The notes under the pieces were generated by a model, which was not told the DNA's origin, made no database searches, and saw only the letters and a program-made list of their open reading frames with translations. The translations under genes and the position numbers were made by a program. Shown in pieces: positions 6,246-13,853 of a stretch of DNA of 13,853 bases; position 1 is the stretch's first letter, and every line of letters starts with the position of its first letter. Source of the stretch: Taibaiella sp047605615 (lineage in GTDB: Bacteria; Bacteroidota; Bacteroidia; Chitinophagales; Chitinophagaceae). The stretch is taken from NCBI GenBank assembly GCA_047605615.1, contig JASGFI010000073.1, forward strand, positions 1 to 13,853, in the 5' to 3' direction.

Positions 6246-9200
6246 ATGCCTCAAAAAAACATACTCGGTCTCGACCTCGGCACAACATCTATCGGTTTTG
6301 CCCACATTTTAGAAAGTGAAGACACCAACAAATCTGAAATAAAACAGATTGGTGTGCGTGTTAATCCGCTTACAGTGGACGAGCAACAGAATTTTGAAAA
6401 GGGAAAAAGCATTACAACAAATGCCGACAGAACTTTAAAACGTGGTGCAAGACGGACACTCGACCGCTATCAGGACAGAAGAAAAAATCTGATGGAGGTT
6501 TTGAAGAACGCAAACATCATCAACCAAGATACAATACTTGCCGAAAATGGTAAAAACACGACATTCCAAACTTGGGAATTAAGAGCAAAATCGGCGGTTG
6601 AGAGAATTGAAAAAGAAGAATTGGCAAGAGTGTTTTTGGCAATCAACAAAAAGCGTGGTTATAAAAGTTCACGAAAAGCCAAAAACGAAGATGAAGGACA
6701 AGCAATTGACGGAATGGCGGTTGCAAAGCGTTTATATGAAGAAAATCTTACGCCGGGACAATTGGTTTATCGGCTTTTGAAAGAAGGCAAAAAGTCTATC
6801 CCCGATTTTTACAGGTCGGATTTGCAGGTGGAATTTGATAAAGTATGGAATTTCCAAAAACAATTCTATCCAGAAATTCTTACGGACGAATTTTACAAAA
6901 ACCTGCAAGGAAAAGGACAACGGGCAACTTCCGCTTTGTTTTGGACAAAATACCAATTCAATACCGCCGAAAACAAAGGAACAAGAGAAGAAAAAAAGAT
7001 ACAGGCTTACAAATGGCGTAGCGATGCCGTTTCCAAACAATTAGAAAAAGAGGATATTGCTTATGTTTTGACGGAGATAAACAACAATCTTAATAGTTCG
7101 AGTGGTTATCTTGGCGCAATTTCTGACCGAAGCAAGGAATTGTATTTCAATAAACAAACCGTAGGTCAGTATTTGTGTCAACAATTGCAGAAAAACCGCC
7201 ATACTCGTTTGAAAAATCAAGTGTTTTACCGTCAGGATTATTTGGACGAATTTGAGAAAATCTGGGAAGTTCAATCTAAATATCATTCTGAATTAACAGA
7301 TGAACTCAAAACTGAAATTCGGGACATCATTATTTTTTACCAACGTAAACTGAAATCTCAAAAAGGCTTAATCAGCTTTTGTGAGTTTGAGAGTAAGGAA
7401 ATTGAGTTAAACGGAAAAAAGAAAACAGTTGGGTTGCGTGTCGCTCCAAAATCTTCGCCTTTGTTTCAGGAGTTTAAGATTTGGCAGTTTTTGCATAATA
7501 TCGAATTGCAAAACAAAGAAGAGAAAACAAAAAGAGAATTGTTTGATGAAGAAAAAGAATTGCTTTTTGGAGAGCTTAATTTAAAAGGAAATTTATCGTC
7601 AAAGAAAGCCCTTGAAACAATCCTTGATAAACCTCAAGGCTATAATTTTAAATACGCTGAAAGTTTTGAAGGCAACCGAACCAACAAAGCACTTTATGAA
7701 GCCTACCTGAAAATTTTGGATTTGGAGGGTTATGACGTAAAAGATTTGCTGAAAGTAAAATCCAATAAAGACGAGGTGGAATTGGACGATTTGAATGTTC
7801 CTGCTTCGGAAATCAAATCAATGGTTAAAGCCATTTTTGAAACATTGGAAATCAATACCGAAATTTTAGAGTTTAATGCAGAGCTAGACGGAAAAGCTTT
7901 TGAAGAACAGCAATCTTATCAACTGTGGCATTTGTTGTATTCGTATGAAGGCGATAATTCGCAAAGCGGAAACGAAAAGCTGTACGAACTGTTGGCAAAG
8001 AAATTCGGCTTCAAAAAAGAACATTCGCAGATATTGGCAAACGTAAGTTTGAGTGATGATTACGGAAATCTTTCTTCCAAAGCAATGCGAAAAGTGTATC
8101 CGTTTATTAAGGAAAATAATTACAGTACGGCTTGTGAATTAGCCGGTTATCGTCATTCCAAACATTCTTTAACCAAGGAAGAAATAGAAAACAGACCGTT
8201 GGACGATACATTGGAATTGCTGAAAAAGAACAGTTTACGCAATCCGGTGGTAGAGAAAATCCTTAACCAAATGGTGAATGTGGTAAACTCGTTGATGGAG
8301 AAAAACCGGAAAGAAAATCCCGATTTTAAGTTTGATGAAATCCGTATCGAATTGGCTCGTGAACTAAAGAAAAATGCCAAAGAGAGGGAAGAAATGACTA
8401 TGAATATCAATGCGGCAAAACTGGCTCACGATAAAATTATCAAACTCTTGCAATCGGAATTTGGCATTAAAAACCCAACCCGAAACGATATTATCCGCTA
8501 CCGTTTGTACGAGGAACTGAAGAACAACGGCTACAAGGATTTATATACGAACAAGTATATTCCAAGGGAAATTCTGTTTAGCAAACAGGTGGATATTGAG
8601 CATATCATTCCGCAGTCAAGATTGTTTGATGATAGTTTTTCCAATAAAACAATCGTGTATCGGGAAACCAATTTGGACAAGGGCAACCAAACAGCGTTTG
8701 ATTATATAGAAAGCAAATTCGGGGACGAAAAAGCGGAAGAATACGCAAAAAGATTAGAGGCTTTGTATGATGCTTGGAAGAAAAATAAAGAAGAAGGAAT
8801 TTCCAAAGCCAAGTATCAAAAACTACTCAAAAAAGAAACCCAAATTGGCGACGGATTTATAGAACGGGATTTAAGAGAAAGCCAATACATTGCCAAAAAG
8901 GCAAAAGAAATGTTGTTTAAAATCACTCGCTCCGTAGTTTCTACTTCGGGAAGCATTACCGACAGACTTCGTGAAGATTGGGATTTGGTGAATGTAATGA
9001 AAGAGTTGAACCTGCCGAAATACAGAAGTTTGGGACTGACCGAAATGCAGGAACGGAAATTTGGGCAGCGAGTGGAAGTCATCAAAGATTGGACAAAACG
9101 AAATGACCACCGACACCACGCAATGGACGCTTTGACGGTTGCATTTACCAAGCATAGCCACATTCAATACTTGAATTACCTGAACGCCCGAAAAGATGAA

Positions 9201-10598
9201 AAACACAAATTACACGGCAATATTATTGCTATTGAAAATTTGGAAACCGAAATAAAGATTGATAATGACGGCAACAAAAAGCGTGTTTTTAAAGAGCCTA
9301 TTCCAAATTTCCGTCAAGTAGCCAAAGAACATTTGGAGAATGTGCTGATTTCGCATAAGGCTAAAAACAAAGTGGTTACCAAGAACAAAAACAAAATTTC
9401 GGGGAAAGAAAAAGCACAGGAAACGCTAACGCCAAGAGGACAGTTACACAAAGAAACCGTTTACGGTAAATATCATTATTACGAGGGCAAAGAGGAAAAA
9501 ATCAGTGCAAAATTTGATGAAGAAACGATAAACAAAGTTTCCAATCCGCTATACAAAAAATTACTTTTGGAAAGATTGGCAGCCAATGGCAACGACCCGA
9601 AGAAAGCCTTTACAGGTAAAAATGCTTTGAGTAAAACGCCGATTTATATTAGTTTGGCAGACAATATTAAAGTTCCCGAAACGGTAAAATTAGTTTGGCT
9701 GGAAGAAGATTATTCTATCCGAAAAGACATTACGCCCGATTTATTTCAGGATTCAAAGAAGAATGATGTTTTTTCAAAATTCATCAACAATGTTATTGAT
9801 AAAGGATGTCGAGAAGCTCTAATAAAGAGATACAATGAATCGAAAATATTTGTAGAAAAGTTTAATAAAACCGTAACAGATAAAAAAGACAAAAAGAAAA
9901 TTTTAAATGTAGCTTTTTCTAATCTTGACAAAAACCCGATTTGGCTGAACGAAGCAAAAGGAATTTCGATTAAGCGAGTAACCATCAGCGGCGTAAAAAA
10001 TGCCGAACCCTTGCACTACAAAAAAGACCATTTGGGCAATGATATTTTAAATGAAAAAGGAAATAAAATTCCTGCCGATTTTGTAAGCACGGGCAATAAC
10101 CACCACGTGGCGGTTTACAGAGATGAAAAAGGAAATTTGCAGGAAAGAGTGGTTTCACTCTTTGAAGCCGTTATCAGAGTTAATTTGGGATTACCTGTAA
10201 TTTTCAAAGAGCCGCAAAAAATCATTGACACTATTTTGGAAAAAGACATTACAGACAGGTTAATATTGGAAAATCTTCCAGAAAAAGATTGGCAGTTTTT
10301 ATTTACCATGAAACAAAACGAAATGTTTGTTTTTCCGAATGAACAAACAGGATTTAATCCCAATGAAATTGATTTATTAGACCCGAAAAATAAAAAGATG
10401 ATAAGCCCTAATTTGTTTAGGGTGCAGAAGATGGCAACTGGAGATTATTGGTTTAGGCATCATTTAGAAACAAATGTTGATGTAAAATCAGAATTAAAGG
10501 ACATTACATATAAACGATTAGGTTTAGTCGGAATTAAAAGTATCATCAAAGTCCGCATCAATCATCTTGGAGATATTGTAAGTGTTGGGGAGTATTAA
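6246..10598 (+). CDS. cas9: CRISPR-associated endonuclease Cas9, large type II-C form
   Basis: This is the RNA-guided DNA nuclease of the locus, 1450 residues. RuvC-I is ILGLDLGTTSIGF with Asp10; the arginine-rich bridge helix spans about 62-82; RuvC-II IRIELAREL holds Glu702. The HNH domain DIEHIIPQSRLF has His786, with Asn809 in RETNLDKGN at the same 23-residue spacing as in SaCas9. RuvC-III HRHHAMDA has His958 and Asp961. PRGQLHKETVYG (about 1063-1074) fits the wedge region, and the C-terminal part (around 1286) should read the PAM. All cleavage residues are present. The frame is open 34 codons further upstream, but those would overlap the tracrRNA; the ATG at 6246 puts RuvC-I at the usual place. 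It begins a five-gene operon. Sampled GC is 27-40%, well below the neighbouring chromosomal genes. Confidence 0.97.
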   Translation: MPQKNILGLDLGTTSIGFAHILESEDTNKSEIKQIGVRVNPLTVDEQQNFEKGKSITTNADRTLKRGARRTLDRYQDRRKNLMEVLKNANIINQDTILAENGKNTTFQTWELRAKSAVERIEKEELARVFLAINKKRGYKSSRKAKNEDEGQAIDGMAVAKRLYEENLTPGQLVYRLLKEGKKSIPDFYRSDLQVEFDKVWNFQKQFYPEILTDEFYKNLQGKGQRATSALFWTKYQFNTAENKGTREEKKIQAYKWRSDAVSKQLEKEDIAYVLTEINNNLNSSSGYLGAISDRSKELYFNKQTVGQYLCQQLQKNRHTRLKNQVFYRQDYLDEFEKIWEVQSKYHSELTDELKTEIRDIIIFYQRKLKSQKGLISFCEFESKEIELNGKKKTVGLRVAPKSSPLFQEFKIWQFLHNIELQNKEEKTKRELFDEEKELLFGELNLKGNLSSKKALETILDKPQGYNFKYAESFEGNRTNKALYEAYLKILDLEGYDVKDLLKVKSNKDEVELDDLNVPASEIKSMVKAIFETLEINTEILEFNAELDGKAFEEQQSYQLWHLLYSYEGDNSQSGNEKLYELLAKKFGFKKEHSQILANVSLSDDYGNLSSKAMRKVYPFIKENNYSTACELAGYRHSKHSLTKEEIENRPLDDTLELLKKNSLRNPVVEKILNQMVNVVNSLMEKNRKENPDFKFDEIRIELARELKKNAKEREEMTMNINAAKLAHDKIIKLLQSEFGIKNPTRNDIIRYRLYEELKNNGYKDLYTNKYIPREILFSKQVDIEHIIPQSRLFDDSFSNKTIVYRETNLDKGNQTAFDYIESKFGDEKAEEYAKRLEALYDAWKKNKEEGISKAKYQKLLKKETQIGDGFIERDLRESQYIAKKAKEMLFKITRSVVSTSGSITDRLREDWDLVNVMKELNLPKYRSLGLTEMQERKFGQRVEVIKDWTKRNDHRHHAMDALTVAFTKHSHIQYLNYLNARKDEKHKLHGNIIAIENLETEIKIDNDGNKKRVFKEPIPNFRQVAKEHLENVLISHKAKNKVVTKNKNKISGKEKAQETLTPRGQLHKETVYGKYHYYEGKEEKISAKFDEETINKVSNPLYKKLLLERLAANGNDPKKAFTGKNALSKTPIYISLADNIKVPETVKLVWLEEDYSIRKDITPDLFQDSKKNDVFSKFINNVIDKGCREALIKRYNESKIFVEKFNKTVTDKKDKKKILNVAFSNLDKNPIWLNEAKGISIKRVTISGVKNAEPLHYKKDHLGNDILNEKGNKIPADFVSTGNNHHVAVYRDEKGNLQERVVSLFEAVIRVNLGLPVIFKEPQKIIDTILEKDITDRLILENLPEKDWQFLFTMKQNEMFVFPNEQTGFNPNEIDLLDPKNKKMISPNLFRVQKMATGDYWFRHHLETNVDVKSELKDITYKRLGLVGIKSIIKVRINHLGDIVSVGEY

Positions 10599-10607
10599 AA
10601 TAGGGTT

Positions 10608-11618
10608 ATGAGCGAAATAGAAATCTACAAATCAGCCGACAACAAGATTGAAATACAAGTCAATCTTGAAAATGATACTGTTTGGCTTACACAAAAGCAA
10701 ATGGCATTGCTGTTCGGCAAAAACAAAATGACTATATCGGAACACATTTCCAACATTTTCAAGGAAGGGGAACTTGATGAAAAAGTGGTTGTAAGGAATT
10801 TCCTTACAACCACTCAACATGGCGCCATAAAAGGAAAAACCCAAGAAACGAACGTTAAGCATTACAACCTTGATGTCATTATTTCTGTTGGCTATCGTGT
10901 CAAATCTCAACAGGGCACACGATTCAGAGTTTGGGCTACCCAACGTTTAAAAGATTACATCGTGAAAGGTTATTCTCTTAATGAGAAACGGCTGACCGAT
11001 GTGTTGCAAAATATGCAACAACTGAAAAATGCCGTTGAATTGATACGGAAGGCAAGCGATAACCAAGAATTAAAATTAACCGAAGCCAAAGGTTTATTAG
11101 ATATTATTTCGCAATACACACAAAGTTTTGTTTTGCTCAATCAATTTGACAGCAATTCTATTGAAAATGAGCATCTCGACAAAAATATCACTTACGAAAT
11201 TGGTTACGATGAAGCGAAAACTGCAATTGCCGAGCTGAAAAAACAACTGATTACCCAAAAAGAAGCAACAGATTTATTTGGCAACGAAAAAGACAATAGT
11301 TTTGAAGGAACACTGCAAAGCATTGTGCAAACATTCGGGGGGCAATACCTTTATCCAAGCATAGAGGAGCAAGCCGCACATTTGCTTTATTTCATCATAA
11401 AAAATCATCCGTTTTCCGACGGGAACAAACGCATAGGTGCATTTTTGTTCGTATGGTTTTTGGAGAAAAACAAGCATCGTTTCAAGAAATCGGGCGAAGT
11501 AAAAATCAATGATAACGGTTTGGTGGCATTGGCACTTTTAGTGGCTCAAAGCAATCCTGCCGAAAAAGAATTAATGATAAAATTAGTGATACAACTTATT
11601 CAAAACGACAATCAATAA
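10608..11618 (+). CDS. RhuM-Fic/Doc fusion protein embedded in the cas operon
   Basis: The 336-residue protein has two parts. Residues about 1-125 match RhuM-type proteins: VWLTQKQMALLFG followed by TISEHISNIFKEGEL looks like a helix-turn-helix, and NVKHYNLDVIISVGYRVKS is a family signature. Residues about 195-336 form a Fic/Doc domain with HPFSDGNKR (His267, Asp271, Arg275). This is closer to Doc, a kinase of EF-Tu, than to classical AMP-transferring Fic proteins (HxFxxGNGRxxR). SNSIEN (182-187) just before the domain fits the inhibitory pattern [ST]xxxE[GN], so it may be self-restrained; no separate Phd-like antitoxin is visible. It starts 9 bases after cas9 and is AT-rich like cas9. The target, and any role in CRISPR immunity, are unknown. 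Confidence 0.88.
   Translation: MSEIEIYKSADNKIEIQVNLENDTVWLTQKQMALLFGKNKMTISEHISNIFKEGELDEKVVVRNFLTTTQHGAIKGKTQETNVKHYNLDVIISVGYRVKSQQGTRFRVWATQRLKDYIVKGYSLNEKRLTDVLQNMQQLKNAVELIRKASDNQELKLTEAKGLLDIISQYTQSFVLLNQFDSNSIENEHLDKNITYEIGYDEAKTAIAELKKQLITQKEATDLFGNEKDNSFEGTLQSIVQTFGGQYLYPSIEEQAAHLLYFIIKNHPFSDGNKRIGAFLFVWFLEKNKHRFKKSGEVKINDNGLVALALLVAQSNPAEKELMIKLVIQLIQNDNQ
10784..10814. repeat. 31-base palindrome inside the Fic gene
   Basis: AGTGGTTGTAAGGAA (10784-10798), one central T, then TTCCTTACAACCACT (10800-10814): a perfect 15-base inverted repeat lying within coding sequence for RhuM residues VVVRNFLTTT. It would form a strong hairpin in the operon mRNA. Confidence 0.9.
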
Positions 11619-11630
11619 AACAAACCAACA

Positions 11631-12437
11631 ATGAAAGAACCCAAAATAAAGTCGGAAGGCAAATGTGTTTTTTGCGAAAAAAACTTTGCCAAAGCGGGCA
11701 TCAACCGCCATTTGTCCAAACATTTGGCAGATAAAATTTCGGAAAACAAACCCGGAAAATCATTTCTAATAAAAGCAGAAGCAGACCCGTATTATTACGG
11801 AAACTCCGGCTTTTTCCTGTCGCTTTGGGTGGATGGAAACGCTACGATGAAAGACATAGACAGTTTTTTAAGAGCTATATGGTTGGAGTGTTGCGGGCAC
11901 TTGAGTTCTTTTACCGACCCCCAAAAACGACGCGAACGAGGCGGCGGTTCTATGTACGATTTTTTTGAATTGGAAGAAATGCTGGAAAAAGGAAAAACCA
12001 AAGAGTACGAGGAAGAAATGTGGAAAATCAAAGGCGAAATTCCGATGGGAAAAAAAGTGGGCGAAGTTTTTCACAAAAATTATAAAACAGAGTACGAATA
12101 CGATTTTGGAAGCAGCACCATGCTGTTGCTCACGGCAATGGAAGCATATCCCATAGTTGCCGATAGCCCAATCGTTTTGCTATCTCGAAACGAGCCTCTG
12201 GCAATCATCTGCGGAGCATGTGGGCAGGAGCCGGCAGCAGAAATTTGCACGGCACACGACTATGGAGAAAACCATTTGTTCTGTAAAAAATGTGCCAAAA
12301 AACACGCCAAAACCTGTGCCGATTTTGACGATTACGCCGCAATGCCCATAGTCAATTCACCACGGATGGGTGAATGCGCTTATACCGGCGGTACGATAGA
12401 CGAAAAAAGGGACGGCATTTTCGTTGCTAAAACATAA
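11631..12437 (+). CDS. Zinc-finger protein with PRiA4_ORF3-like (IS1096 passenger TnpR-like) domain
   Basis: This is a 268-residue protein of unknown function. The N terminus has a C2H2-like finger: CVFC (Cys12, Cys15), then His27 and His31 in NRHLSKH. The middle (about 60-165), with FFLSLWVDGNATMKDIDSFLRAIWL and later YEYDFGSST, resembles the plasmid pRiA4b ORF3 domain, often labelled IS1096 element passenger TnpR; the label does not imply a transposase. The C-terminal part has CGAC (194-197), C206, FCKKC (217-221) and C229, probably a second zinc site. A helical, charged segment lies at about 110-140. It starts 12 bases after the Fic gene, and cas1 starts 3 bases after its stop. It is AT-rich like cas9. 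A nucleic-acid-binding role is a guess from the fingers. Confidence 0.75.
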   Translation: MKEPKIKSEGKCVFCEKNFAKAGINRHLSKHLADKISENKPGKSFLIKAEADPYYYGNSGFFLSLWVDGNATMKDIDSFLRAIWLECCGHLSSFTDPQKRRERGGGSMYDFFELEEMLEKGKTKEYEEEMWKIKGEIPMGKKVGEVFHKNYKTEYEYDFGSSTMLLLTAMEAYPIVADSPIVLLSRNEPLAIICGACGQEPAAEICTAHDYGENHLFCKKCAKKHAKTCADFDDYAAMPIVNSPRMGECAYTGGTIDEKRDGIFVAKT

Positions 12438-12440
12438 GCC

Positions 12441-13331
12441 ATGATAAAACGCACCTTATACTTCGGCAATCCTGCTTATTTGAAAACCCAAAACGAACAA
12501 CTGCACATCAGCAGGGGCAAGGATATGGACGACGTAACCGTACCCATAGAAGACGTAGGCGTGCTGATACTGGACCACAACCAAATAACCATAACCCAAC
12601 CCTTGATGGCCAAACTATTGGCCAACAACGTGGCGCTCATCACCTGCGACCATACGCACCACCCAGTGGGGCTGATGCTGAACCTTGACGGCCACACCCT
12701 GCAAAGCCAAAAATTCAAGGAACAAATAGCGGCCACGCAACCGCTAAAGAAACAACTATGGCAGCAAACCATAGAGGCCAAAATACGCAACCAAGCCGCG
12801 GTGCTGGCCGCTTTGGGCAAGGCTCCGAAACCTTTGCACACCTTGGGCCAAACCGTAAAAAGCGGCGACAGCGCCAACAACGAGGCCAAGGCCGCCACTT
12901 ATTATTGGCGCAACTTGTTTGAACCCGAACTGGACTTTCGGCGCGAACGCTACGGCCCCGCGCCCAACAATTTATTGAACTACGGCTATGCCATTTTGCG
13001 TGCGGTAGTGGCGCGCAGCTTAGTGGCCTCGGGGCTGCTACCCACGCTGGGCATCTTCCACCGCAACCAATACAATGCCTATTGCCTCGCCGACGACATC
13101 ATGGAACCCTACCGCCCTTATGTGGACCTTTTGATAGTGCGTAGCCGCGAGGGAGCCTTCCCCGCCGAACTGGACACCCACCACAAACGCCTGTTGCTGG
13201 GCATACCCGCCATGGACGTTACCATCGATGGCCGACAAAGCCCGCTGATGAATGCCGTGCAGCGCACTACTGCCTCGCTGAGCAAATGTTACGAAGGCGA
13301 ACAGAGAAAAATACTGTACCCCCAAATGTAG
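12441..13331 (+). CDS. cas1: Type II CRISPR-associated integrase Cas1
   Basis: Cas1 inserts new spacers together with Cas2. The 296-residue length and start MIKRTLYFGNPAYL are usual for type II Cas1. Metal-binding residues appear to be Glu148 (in SANNEAKAA), His207 (in GIFHRNQYNAY) and Glu222 (in DDIMEPYRPYVD). The gene begins 3 bases after the stop of the zinc-finger gene, so translation is probably coupled. Its GC content is much higher than that of the three genes before it (53-62% in the two sampled lines) and resembles purM and murF-alr. Confidence 0.96.
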   Translation: MIKRTLYFGNPAYLKTQNEQLHISRGKDMDDVTVPIEDVGVLILDHNQITITQPLMAKLLANNVALITCDHTHHPVGLMLNLDGHTLQSQKFKEQIAATQPLKKQLWQQTIEAKIRNQAAVLAALGKAPKPLHTLGQTVKSGDSANNEAKAATYYWRNLFEPELDFRRERYGPAPNNLLNYGYAILRAVVARSLVASGLLPTLGIFHRNQYNAYCLADDIMEPYRPYVDLLIVRSREGAFPAELDTHHKRLLLGIPAMDVTIDGRQSPLMNAVQRTTASLSKCYEGEQRKILYPQM

Positions 13332-13349
13332 CCCCGTCAACATTTTGCT

Positions 13350-13688
13350 ATGTATTCCGAACGCCTAAACGCTTATAGAATTATGTGGGTATTGGTATTT
13401 TACGATTTGCCCACCGAAACCAAGGTGGACAGGAAGATAGCCGCCAACTTCCGCAAAAAAATGTTGGCCGATGGTTTCCAGATGTTCCAGTTCAGCATAT
13501 ACCTCCGGCATTGTGCCAGCAGGGAAAATGCCGAAGTGCACATCAACCGCACCAAGCTCAACCTGCCGCCAAGGGGCAATGTGGGCATATTGTGCATCAC
13601 CGACAAACAGTTTGGCGACATGGAAATATTCCGCGGCGCGGAACCGGTAAAAAAAGAAGCACCCGTGCAGCAACTGGAACTTTTTTAG
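13350..13688 (+). CDS. cas2: CRISPR-associated protein Cas2 (type II)
   Basis: Cas2 forms the structural core of the Cas1-Cas2 integration complex. The 112-residue protein has a ferredoxin-like first strand MWVLVFYDLPTETK with the conserved Asp19, then FQFSIYLRHC and VGILCITDKQFGDMEIF. It ends QQLELF, as do several Bacteroidota type II Cas2 proteins I recall. The start at 13350 (MYSERLNAYRIMW) is preferred over Met12 because this N-terminal sequence is also common in the family. It follows cas1 by 18 bases and is the last gene of the operon. Base composition is like cas1. Confidence 0.95.
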   Translation: MYSERLNAYRIMWVLVFYDLPTETKVDRKIAANFRKKMLADGFQMFQFSIYLRHCASRENAEVHINRTKLNLPPRGNVGILCITDKQFGDMEIFRGAEPVKKEAPVQQLELF

Positions 13689-13724
13689 CGGGCGGACAGG
13701 ACGGAAATAATGCGTGTTCAATGC

Positions 13725-13754
13725 AAAAAATCGGGGCAATTGCCCCGATTTTTT
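13725..13754. terminator. Bidirectional terminator between cas2 and the CRISPR array
   Basis: A6, then TCGGGGCAATTGCCCCGA, then T6: a perfect 30-base palindrome. It gives a GC-rich 7-bp stem with an AATT loop and a T tract on either strand. It ends the cas operon 37 bases after cas2 and would also stop array transcription arriving from the right. Confidence 0.93.
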
Positions 13755-13806
13755 AAGTCTTCCGAACCAACCAAACCCTTTACCATAGCGACATACAGCC
13801 ATTTGC

Positions 13807-13853
13807 GTTGTAAAGAACTAAGGTAGTTCAAAAGTTTGAAAGCAATTCACAAC
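13807..13853 (-). CRISPR. Terminal CRISPR repeat (47 bases) at the window edge
   Basis: Only one repeat is inside the window. Its ends are inverted (GTTGT...ACAAC), and on the minus strand it begins GTTGTGAATTGCTTTC, which the tracrRNA anti-repeat complements. The length is in the range of type II-C repeats in Bacteroidota. Because the repeat reads in the sense direction on the minus strand, this is the last repeat of the transcript and the array extends to the right. On the same strand TACCTTAG (repeat bases 29-36) is one base off a -7 box. The 52 bases between the terminator and the repeat (13755-13806) hold no gene or second repeat. Confidence 0.88.

Noticed and set aside
11631..12437. The PRiA4_ORF3-like gene as a transposase or resolvase of an insertion sequence
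   Set aside because: The TnpR label for this family is historical; there are no terminal inverted repeats or target duplications around the gene, and it lacks recombinase motifs.
13755..13806. A spacer or degenerate repeat between the terminator and the terminal repeat
   Set aside because: No repeat-like sequence flanks it on the left; the terminator palindrome occupies the place where a repeat would have to be.

Overview
The window looks like a chromosomal segment of a member of the Bacteroidota (Chitinophagales-like is only a guess). The evidence is a MurF-Alr fusion protein, the Bacteroidota form of PurM, several -7 boxes of the TAnnTTTG type, a lipobox lipoprotein, and a large type II-C Cas9 with a 47-base repeat whose transcribed strand begins GTTGTGAATTGC. 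I worked by reading alone; no homology search was run.

Layout. Positions 1-5990 carry four minus-strand genes. From right to left in transcription order they are purM (purine synthesis), murF-alr (cell wall D-Ala-D-Ala addition plus alanine racemase), an eight-repeat PQQ-like beta-propeller lipoprotein, and a trypsin-like secreted protease. The protease lacks its catalytic serine within the window and seems to be frameshifted near the left edge. Positions 6106-6221 hold a minus-strand tracrRNA with its own promoter and terminator. Positions 6246-13688 hold a tightly packed plus-strand operon: cas9, a RhuM-Fic/Doc protein, a zinc-finger protein with a PRiA4_ORF3-like domain, cas1 and cas2. The gaps between these genes are 9, 12, 3 and 18 bases. 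A perfect bidirectional terminator follows at 13725-13754. The last 47 bases of the window are one CRISPR repeat, so the array itself lies to the right, outside the window.

How it works together. The tracrRNA anti-repeat (6169-6184) pairs with 16 bases of the terminal repeat. This fixes the array as minus-strand, transcribed toward cas2. Cas9 has all RuvC and HNH catalytic residues, and Cas1 and Cas2 have theirs, so a working adaptive immune locus is plausible. The unusual part is the pair of non-core genes embedded between effector and adaptation genes. In addition, cas9, the Fic gene and the zinc-finger gene are AT-rich (27-40% GC in hand-counted 60-base lines), while cas1 and the chromosomal genes purM and murF-alr are GC-richer (50-63% in sampled lines). 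The locus therefore looks like a mosaic of two modules. Other signals without an explanation are a G-quadruplex motif upstream of the lipoprotein gene, a 31-base palindrome inside the Fic gene, and a repeat-like segment inside the tracrRNA that could fold back on its own anti-repeat.
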